A stretch of DNA of 26,975 bases from Periconia sp. R9002 (Eukaryota > Ascomycota > Dothideomycetes > Pleosporales > Periconiaceae): NCBI GenBank assembly GCA_023627715.1, contig JAMAHW010000172.1, positions 1-26,975 on the forward strand. The letters run 5' to 3'. Each line of letters opens with the position of its first letter. Within the stretch, counting starts at the first letter, position 1. Both the position numbers and the translations under genes were made by a program. This document shows positions 19,838-26,975 of this stretch, piece after piece. Under the pieces are notes generated by a model. It did no database searches, was not told the origin of the DNA, and saw only the letters and a program-made list of their open reading frames with translations.

Positions 19838-20208
19838 GGACAGGGTCGGCTCGAGAAATTGTCAATGATCTCAGAATTCAGAAACTTCAGTCAGGAGCAA
19901 CCGCTTCTGTTGCATATTGCAGAACAGAAGGCCGCATGTATCATTCGTTACAAAGCCAAGTATGATTGATGCACAGCATGAATTCCGTAGTTGATGTATG
20001 TTGCAGTAGGGTTCAGTCCGAAGCTGTTGTTTTCGAAGCATTTGAAATATCGCTCTCGCCTGCTGAAGTGCCGGCTGGCCAAAACGCCCTTGTTTCTGAC
20101 TTTCCCGACTGTTCGACGCATATATCCTTCATGTGTTCTGGAAACTAGCGTTCCAACATACATTAGCCGACTTTCTAGAACGGACAGCACGGAGCCCTTG
20201 AGATACTT
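19838..20208. other. spacer between SUR7 and F-box fragments
   Basis: No gene seen. The missing upstream exons of the SUR7-family gene should lie here on the minus strand but cannot be recognised. The overlapping frames at 19966-20347 have no motif. Confidence 0.4.
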
Positions 20209-20931
20209 TCAAGGGCATGTGGCAAGGGGGCAAACCTCGATCCTCGAAGCGCGTGATACAGGTAATCCAGGGCTGGTAACGCACCTTCCCTTGCTCGAGT
20301 CTATTGGGTCTTCGATAGATAGAGATACTCTACCGCTCTCAGAATAGAGCTGGCACGTTGAGATGGTAAAGGAGTTCGTAGAGTAGAATACCTCCGTCCC
20401 TAGCGTTGCGAAAGCCTTACTAACGTTGAAAACAGAAGGGACGTGTACGTGTGCGTCGGCGATGCATCCTGTACGGTGAGCCGCGCGATGTCTCCGGCAG
20501 AAACCCTCTGCCCACATGCGGACTTCCTTGGACTGTGTGATTGATCCTTCATCGCAGCTGTGCAGCACCACGTCCTTTACGTATCTTCCAGAACGAATAA
20601 ATATAGGATGCTCTGACACTAGAGGGCTTTGCTCCAAGATAAGCAGCTGTATCTCTTTTGGCAGGTCCAGAAACCGGAATGGTAGGTTGGGGGCTATGAA
20701 ATCGTGCGCCGTTAAACGTTGCACGGCCATCTCAGCAAGACGCTGCAGCTCCTCCCTCGCGGGATGCTGGGCAGGTCCCAGACAAAGACCACAATCTTGA
20801 AGCCTAGGTAGCTGGAGAAGTGGCTGAATCACTTGTTCTGCGATGGATCCGTCTCGAACATGGCAAGCGATATATAGGGTGAGCTTTCCCGGAGCTACGT
20901 GGGCGGCTATGTAGGGAGAGATCTTTCCCAC
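20209..20931 (-). pseudogene. F-box-like fungal protein, truncated C-terminus
   Basis: The open frame encodes 240 residues. Around residue 85 it has the F-box-like start typical of a large fungal family (LPFRFLDLPKEIQLLILEQS), used for binding Skp1 in ubiquitin ligases. Downstream is the matching segment VPSVFNVSKAFATLGTEVFY followed by STNSFTIS, which in relatives marks the end of the second conserved block. After this the text loses resemblance and stops, where relatives continue with a leucine-rich C-terminal half. Upstream, residues 1-80 look like the tail of another such protein (LTLYIACHVRDGS, PLLQLPRLQDCGLCLGP), so the frame may fuse two ends of related genes. It is probably a relic, though the frame itself is open. 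Confidence 0.5.
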
Positions 20932-21099
20932 TGGGCGAGGATACCCTTGTCTACCCTAGAAATGTCGCATAGCCGGCGGAGTGCTGTCCTTGGATGTTAC
21001 TTGGGAAGTTACGGTCGGAGAGGAGCCGGTGGAAGGAGTCTACATTAGTTATGATTTCACTTCTCGAGCTGCGGGACCACTCCAGGCGCCTGTCTCAAT

Positions 21100-23720
21100 T
21101 TAATGCCAGCATTTGAATCGAGTGAAGTGATCCGTACTATGAGAATAATGCTTTGTGATGATTGGGTCTAGTTGTCCTTCTCCCGTGATTTTCTTAAGGT
21201 TTTCCCTCGCTTCCCTAAGAACTTCCTTTATTGGAAAACAGAGCTTCCGATCTTCTCCCTCCCATGGCTTGTCCAGGGGGAAGACAGCCCTCCGCAACCT
21301 ATTGACATGTGGGATCAGTGACTGACAGTAGGGCGCAAAAGCTCTGGTAATCCGGTTAAGGAAATGTCTTTCTCTGCTGACGAGCCCTGACTTCAATTCA
21401 GCCAACTCCTCCATTCCCACATAATTCCACTTCTCAAACTCTGTCGCCCTGATATCGTTGCCTGGCCCATCATAATGGACGCATATCCAGAAGAGGGCCT
21501 AGAAGAGTGACTCCAGATCGTGCATAAATGAATGATTTTCTTCCTCTAGAAGCACACCGATCGCCATGAACGCTCGTGTGCCTGTCTTCCCTCGCGCTCC
21601 TGAAGACTTCTCCCACTGCTCCTTGATGGCAAGGTCGAGGTCGATCAAGAATACACGCCAGAAGGGGTTGTCATCATCTTCATTCACCATGAGATCGTTC
21701 GGTGAGATATCGTATTGTAGTATACCGGCCCGTGTGTGTAGCGACTCCTATCCGTCAATGCAGCCTTCCAGGGCAGCCAGAAGGCTATCCCTGGAGCTCG
21801 CCTTGTAGATGGCCTTCCCATAGTCAAGAACGATAATGCGGCGATGCACTCGATTCGCTGTAGCCCTTCCACCTTTTACCGGAGAGGTCGAACAGGTTCG
21901 CTTGCTGGGCGGCAACGGCGCGTCCGTGCAGCTTGAGGACCGCTTCCTCCCGGTCGCGCTGCTGTCTTGTCCCTTCCGTGAGATGCGACGTCCGATCGCG
22001 CTTGGAGGCGGCATCGAGCTTTCCGACCTGTAGTTTGTCGCTTTTGTTATGTCCAGGCCTCGCCGCACGTTCCTAAGAATGACGTCATCCTGGCCGCCAA
22101 TACGGACCGTCTCATAGTGATAATGTCTAGCCACATTGACTACATCGTTGTCAGTCGCCTCGCGCAGCAACTCGCCCCCCTCTTCACGTTTAGGAAATTG
22201 TCATGAGTCTTTGATAACAATGGATGATCGCGATACATCTCCTTCGCGATAGGCTTTCCAGCAAGTCGTCGCTCGGCCGGCGATGCAAGGTGTCCGTTCA
22301 ATCACCTCATCGATGATAAGACGCTCTGTACGGTCGTTCCGTTCGATCTCGATGTATCGCTTACCCTCGTTGGTGATGATCGTGGGGTCAAATCCAAGCT
22401 CCTCCTCGCTTAGCCACAAGAATCCGAGCACGGCGGACACGAATCGTAGTCCATCTTCATTGATGTCGAATTGTTCGGACGCGATGCCACCCTCTCGGTC
22501 AAACTCCCACAGCCGCATGAGCGACCCGCACAGGGTAAAGCCGAGCACGAAGCGGCGACTGTCCTGGGCCGCGAACACCTCCCTCACATATCGCCCCAGG
22601 TCGAGCCACGCTTTGGACGCTTTGTCTGCCAATGGGTTGCTCTGGAGTTCTCCTGGTATGAGGATCCGCGACCAACGGCACTTGGAGTCAACGCCGGCGC
22701 TCGGGTCGTCTACGAAGCCGACATCCAACTGGCGGTCGGCGGTGGAGCCTTGCACGGGCTGGTGGGGTTGTGCCAGCGGCCGCCGTCGAGGCCTGGAGGC
22801 GGGCTGATTCTCTGCTGCGAAGTCCAAGAGCTGGCCGGTAAAAGGCGCAAACCAGCTTAAGACGCCGCGTTCCTTCGCGCCTCCAGATCAGCCCTGACAG
22901 CCGCTCTCCTCTCGGTAGAGCAAATTATCCCCTTCTTTGCACTTGTCGAACACGGCCTGCGCTACCGACTCCAGACCTGGGACGCTTCCGAAGTAGGTAT
23001 CGAAGAAACCAGGGACTCCGACGTATAGCTGTCCTAGTTCCTCGTTTGACACGCCATCCACATATTTGCGGTGTTCGGTAGAGTTCGCGAAGCTGTCCGT
23101 GTTCTGCAGCCATGGTGTCTGTTGGAAGGAGGCGGCGAGGGATGGGGCGGACAACGGAGGAGTCGTGGGTACGGCGACTGTGAAAGCTGTGGACGCGGCG
23201 ACGGCGGTGTAGACATTGTCCCATATGCCTTCATCGGGCTCGTTGTGGAGGACTGCTTTGAGGAGCGGTAGGATACTTATCGTCGAAGTTATCGGAGTAG
23301 ACCGCTGAACTCAGCGCTAATAGGTCGCCGAGGAGATCTCTATTACCTTGAGTCGAGGGCAGCGGACGTGTGGCGGAGAGACCTGCAAAGCGTGTATCAG
23401 GTCAAGGAGAGAATTCCTTTGTCCTGCTGATGTTAGGAAATTGAAAGAATCGCGAAAGGATCGAGCCCTTTGCCAACAGGGTTTGCCTTGATTACTTTCA
23501 ATCGCGACTCATCGGCCATGACGCGAGAGCGCAGCGAACGCTCGAGATAGTCAATAGAAATGACGGTGTGAACCGCAGTGAGATGAAGAGCGAGGCATAC
23601 CCGTGGAGAGGGGGCTGCTGGGGCTGAACGTTTGTGAGAGTGAAAGATGGCTGGAACGCGATGAGCTGACCGCGCGACGCAGACAATGCCAAGCCGGAAA
23701 TTCATCGATCCGATTGTAGC
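21100..23720 (-). pseudogene. FunK1-type protein kinase, inactivated by stop codons
   Basis: FunK1 kinases are a fungal-specific, often multicopy kinase-like family of unknown substrate. From 23154 to 21100 one frame covers about 685 codons with no frame slip but four in-frame stops: TGA 22890-22888, TGA 22203-22201, TAG 21750-21748, TAG 21501-21499. Family landmarks in order: WLQNTDSFANSTEHRKYVD, ELGQLYVGVPGF, RRPLAQPHQPVQGSTADRQL, WLDLGRYVREVFAAQD, FTLCGSLMRLWEFDR, CIAGRATTCWKAYREGD, VIKDS with the lysine, the Ser/Arg linker, LQYDISPNDLM, FLIDLDLA, GKTGTRAFMAIGVL, SFMHDLESLF, LIPHVNRLRRAVF. The catalytic His-Arg of HRDIS has become Gln-Tyr. Upstream, GNRDLLGDLLALSSAVYSDN (about 23340-23285) lies in another frame than LLKAVLHNEPDEGIWDNVY. 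MADESRLKVIKANPVGKGLD (about 23520-23460) probably also belongs to it. Hence it is a dead copy. Confidence 0.88.
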
Positions 23721-24828
23721 ACCACTCCGAGTTGCTTTTCCAGGATAGCCTTGATGACTGCTGAATCTGTTTGTGCAGAGAACTGGTAGCAGAAATCGAG
23801 GCCAACAGAATGGTCACAATAGATCATAATTCTTGTAACTCGTAGCACTAGCTAATTTAGGGTGTGATCTACAGGTGCAAAGCGGTGTTGGTAGCAAGGT
23901 CACTCAAGCAGATGTCACGTGTTCATCGTGTTCCTGATTCGCCATCTTCCACAACGGTATATCGATCCTTGATAGATATTATTACCAGTCATCGTTCTTA
24001 GCCTTATCAGACAGAAAGGTACCCCGCGTGATGGCGGGGGAGGTATAGGGCGATGAGTTTGGTGGGATTATCTTATTCACTGGGTGAGTGTAGTAGTTCT
24101 TTCTCTTAGTTACGTGCTTTTGTTAGTGTTCTTTGATAGGATTACGGCTGTTATGGGCGGATGGGGGGAGACTCTGGCTTTGAGTAAGAATATGGTGGGC
24201 TTGGAGAGTTGCCTACTGTCACCATAGGAAGATTCTCAGTCGCTTTGATCACTACATCTCGTAGCCTCGCTGATAGCCTGAACTGCGAAAGTTAGAATGT
24301 TTGTGTGGTATGGCAAGAGCTGCGACGACATGCCCTCCTTTCTCCGACGAATATAGTCAACCATGTAGGCGATTTATCTGACGAAGAAAGACGAAGGATG
24401 GAAAATGTCATTGGTTCTCAGGAGCAATAAGTTCTGTTTGAACATCGTTCCACAGGTAGCATGCAGTCCTTGTCATCTATAAGAATCCCATATATCGCAA
24501 AGTGATACCAGTCATTTTCTCCTAATAATTCGTGCCAGATACCCAATACTCATATAGCCCAACGGCCTAACAGGATCTTCACTTGTTCATCTTCTACACA
24601 GTGACACAAATTGGGATGCTTTGAGCAAGCGAGATTGGCGTGTTTGCATGACGTTGCTTGCAGTAACAACGTGTAGAGAGCTAGCGACAAGCATACTGGC
24701 GAGAAAGCTGGCAAGGTATGGTGCGCTAGGTACCCTTCAAGACTAGCGCCGCCAAGAAAAAAGTGGCATTACTTACTTTCGTTCAATACTTTTAATAGCG
24801 ACTTCGCACCCACAAGTTTTTTTGCGCG
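23721..24828. other. 1.1-kb spacer, no gene seen
   Basis: I see no long frame, RNA gene or repeat. The left end may contain the original 5' end of the kinase pseudogene. The right end has a possible acceptor (AATAG at about 24795-24799) from which the frame of the next gene is open, so an upstream exon of that gene could lie here. Confidence 0.4.
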
Positions 24829-24873
24829 GTGCCTTCATTACTCCGGAAACTGGATCTATTGTTTAACGAACCC

Positions 24874-25417
24874 ATGCCTCTCCACACGGTTGTGCCTAGA
24901 ACAGAACGCCTGCGAGAACTCCTTGCCAAGTTAGCGTTACTGTTGGACGGTGGAACCCTGGTTCCAGTCAAGCTTCAAGTCAAGGAAGGAACTTTGTATC
25001 GATACACATTGCCGGAGGAGTACGAGGAGATAGAGAGATTGATCTATGGGGAGATTTATGATTTGGTAGGGAAATAAAAATTGACCTCTTATAAAGAAAT
25101 CGCTAATCCGCGAGTGCTAGGTGAAACCTAAAATAACATGGGGAACCCTTAAGTTTCCACAGAAGCGCTTAGGGATGTTTCGTTCGTCCACTCCTGTTAA
25201 AAGCCCTCCAAACCGACTTCAAATTATTGTACCTGCCCAGCCCGAAACACTCAAGGAAGAGAAGCTGCAGATATGGCAAAAGCATGGCTCCCGCGAAGAA
25301 CTGCCACTCGTGCCGGAAATGACCGTGCTCTTCGAAAACGTCACATTTCAGATGATGGATGACACACCTATCTTTCATCTGTTATTATTCGAAGTCAAGC
25401 CTTACAATGTCGTATAG
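24874..25417 (+). CDS. hypothetical protein, two exons
   Basis: The function is not recognised. The model has exon 1 from ATG 24874 to 25065 and exon 2 at 25121-25417 (162 residues). The 55-nt intron has GTAGGG, GCTAAT and GCTAG, and both ends are in phase 0; without it a TAA follows at once. Exon 1 is Leu-rich and helical (TERLRELLAKLALLLDGG) and then acidic (LPEEYEEIERLIYGEIYDL). Exon 2 begins VKPKITWGTLKFPQKRLGMF and ends with an alternating hydrophobic pattern (PIFHLLLFEVKPYNVV) suggestive of beta strands. The frame is open upstream of the ATG to about 24800, so the N-terminus may be longer. Its stop overlaps by 16 bp the 3' end of the convergent gene at 26837-25402. Confidence 0.6.
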
Positions 25418-26837
25418 AGGTTCCAATCTACACCACCATCCCAGTTGTTTAACAGTTCGCCTGCGCTTGTAGCATTCCCTTGGGATTCATCTTGATCGAA
25501 TGAGCTGGTGTTTGCTTCCACTAGGTTGATCGGGGATGTGCTCCGTGTTGCCTGGTTAGGGTTTTGGATAGTGGCGTAGTCTACGTATCATCAGCAAGGG
25601 AGACAAAGAAACTAGAGGGTACATGTACCTGCTCTGCTTGGGCTCAGAGTACAAGCACCACCTCCTTCTACCTCATGTTCTTTAATTACATGGTCGTTTC
25701 TCAACCCCCTGCATATCGAAATGCCGTTGTCTAGAGTCACATCCAAGACTCTAGTGGTGATAGCGGCTTCAAACTCCCGTGAGTATCCCAGAACTTTGTC
25801 CGCTGCATGTAGCCTGTAATCAATTAGAGAAAAGCGCTTCCAACGATCAGATAGCTTACTCAACGGTCGGCTCCCAGCTTTTGATGATTTCTGGGATCGT
25901 GAAGGCAACGCAAATCGCATCCTTAGGTGGTAAGTATTCTGGTTTTCCTAATACGCTGATTATGTGGGCCAGGCTTTTGGGATGGTTGATTCATGTGTAG
26001 AGATATAGACGAGAGGGTGCACCTGCCGCTGTAAGTATGCCATTAGATGCAATCGGTAGAGATACCAACAGAAAAAGAACAACGTTGTTACTTGTCTCCA
26101 TGTCCAGCCTGCTTTGACCAAACCACTCATCAGTTTTGTACTCAACTGCCTCGCGCCGTCCCGAATTCGCCTCTTGTATTCATCAGAGCCTTCGGGTGCT
26201 ATCTCAGTCATTAGATCGCAGATGGCCTTCTCTTCAACGAGATTCCGATTTTCCAGTACGCAGAGATATGAGAGAGTGCAGAGCAAGTATACTCGGCCAA
26301 AGGCCAGTGAGCGAGAAGCCTCACTAACCAAACTTGCAGCCTTTCGGAGGTGGTACCTTGCTCGATGCACTGCCAGTTCTCCAGGCCCCTGTGTCGATTC
26401 GAATTGTCGCTCAGCCGGCCCAGAGGAGGATCTAGATTCCTGGAGTAATCCCTCAACTCTAGTGTTCCAATTCTGCGTCAAGGGCGCCTCCGCTACAAAC
26501 AAGTCCGCGGCAGTTTTCCACGCACCCTTTCTCGGACTGCAGCATTTTGTTTTCTTTGTAGCGACATCTGAACTCCCCGCTCTTTTCTCTTCTTTGTAGC
26601 GACATCTGAAACCCCAGTTTCCATGACAAACTGTACTCCGGGCGTTGAGATGTTTCCATGGCTCTGGCTCGGCGGTGGTTCTATCCGAGCTGGAGGCGCG
26701 GTTGATTGAAGGCCACGTAGCTCTTGGTCGAGCGATTTGCGTGACTCTGGCGATAGCACACAGCAACCCGCATGATGGTTTTGATAAATTTTAAGTGTGG
26801 CTTGCAAGATATCCAAGTTTACCCTGTCTTCGGACAT
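25402..26837 (-). pseudogene. hypothetical multi-exon gene broken by a 38-bp tandem duplication
   Basis: Unknown family. Proposed exons: 26837-26092, 26028-25860, 25813-25629, 25580-25402. Introns 26091-26029 (GTAACA, CTAAT, TACAG), 25859-25814 (GTAAGC, TACAG) and 25628-25581 (GTACAT, CTGAT, GTAG) all have good signals. Exon 1 starts MSEDRVNLDILQATLKIYQN and changes frame at 26553-26610. There a 38-bp segment is duplicated in tandem, and each copy encodes SDVATKK in its own frame, so counting only one copy makes the exon continuous. Later text is helical (YHLRKAASLVSEASRSLAFG, LCTLSYLCVLENRN, EEKAICDLMTEIAPEGSDEY). Exon 2 reads SLAHIISVLGKPEYLPPKDA but is one base out of frame with exon 1, suggesting a second slip near 25985 or a wrong junction. 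The C-terminus is acidic and ends NNWDGGVDWNLYTTL. Either it is a young pseudogene or the lesion is an assembly or strain variant. Confidence 0.6.
26553..26610. repeat. 38-bp tandem duplication inside exon
   Basis: The 20-mer TCTTTGTAGCGACATCTGAA occurs at 26553-26572 and again, unchanged, at 26591-26610. The offset is 38 nt, which is not a multiple of three. It lies in exon 1 of the minus-strand gene and shifts its frame. Confidence 0.85.
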
Positions 26838-26890
26838 ATTCCAAACGATGATCGTGAAGTGAGTTGGTGGAGAGAATCCACCTGGAAGGG

Positions 26891-26912
26891 GACATCAACA
26901 GGACATCAACAG
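26891..26912. repeat. exact 11-bp tandem duplication
   Basis: GACATCAACAG occurs twice without a gap, immediately before the palindrome at 26916-26968. It could be a short slippage product or a trace of insertion or excision next to the palindrome. Confidence 0.8.
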
Positions 26913-26915
26913 GGG

Positions 26916-26968
26916 CACGCTAACCTTTTTGGCCAGAATACCGTATTTTGGCCAAAGTGGTTAGCGTC
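26916..26968. repeat. 53-bp palindrome, possible transposon end or MITE relic
   Basis: Two 26-nt arms (26916-26941 and 26943-26968) are reverse complements with about four mismatches around a single central base. The left arm contains CGCTAACC and TTGGCCAGAATAC; the right arm contains GTATTTTGGCCAAA and GGTTAGCG. The perfectly conserved tips CGCTAACC/GGTTAGCG resemble terminal inverted repeats. No transposase is visible in the window, but sequence beyond 26975 is unknown. A transcription-terminating hairpin is another possibility. Confidence 0.75.
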
Positions 26969-26975
26969 ACAACCC

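Noticed and set aside
22283..22860. Long plus-strand ORFs opposite the kinase
   Set aside because: They are shadows of the FunK1 coding strand, whose family motifs are unmistakable on the minus strand.
21499..22890. Reassigned stop codons (alternative genetic code) in the kinase
   Set aside because: Other genes in the window use TAA, TGA and TAG as normal ends, and the kinase also lost its HRD residues and has a frame slip upstream, so decay is simpler.

Overview
This window looks like nuclear DNA of a filamentous ascomycete. Genes are small and separated by long spacers. Several reading frames join only across 40-110 nt GT..AG introns with CTAAC/CTGAC-type branch sites. The recognisable families are fungal: FunK1 kinase, a DUF7924-type PD-(D/E)XK-like protein, a SUR7-family membrane protein and an M35-like secreted metalloprotease. 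A Dothideomycete is my best guess, by inference only. I see no bacterial-style operon, rRNA, tRNA or CRISPR array.

Left part (1-7540): a CT-rich promoter repeat leads into a three-exon plus-strand gene (1541-2568). It meets a four-exon minus-strand gene (3346-2563) tail to tail; both stop codons lie in one TTATAA hexamer. A two-exon minus gene follows (4995-4488). A decayed FunK1 kinase fragment lies at about 5360-5535. From 5540 to 7540 I find no confident gene.

Middle (7541-16500): the best-preserved single gene is the two-exon DUF7924-like protein (7541-9225). After it comes a spacer with a strongly AT-rich block (about 10930-11110), which looks like an old mutated repeat, and a small orphan ORF (11109-11384, minus). 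The next gene is a multi-exon secreted zinc metalloprotease with HEMTH (12486-14359, plus). A long spacer then holds a degenerate 23-bp minisatellite (about 15597-15950).

Right part (16516-26975): an intact 473-residue FG/acidic nucleoporin-like ORF (minus) sits between two 60-bp direct repeats. Then comes a gene graveyard: a 5'-truncated SUR7-family gene, an F-box-like fragment, and a long FunK1 kinase pseudogene with four in-frame stops. At the far right a two-exon plus gene (24874-25417) overlaps the 3' end of a multi-exon minus gene (26837-25402). That minus gene is broken by a 38-bp tandem duplication and probably by a one-base frame slip. The window ends in a 53-bp palindrome preceded by an 11-bp tandem duplication.

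The genes do not form an obvious pathway. The mix of orphan genes, an effector-like protease, decayed kinase copies and fresh lesions suggests an accessory or fast-evolving compartment. I found no convincing new multi-gene system. All exon structures were read by eye from splice signals and frame continuity; no transcript or homology search was available.
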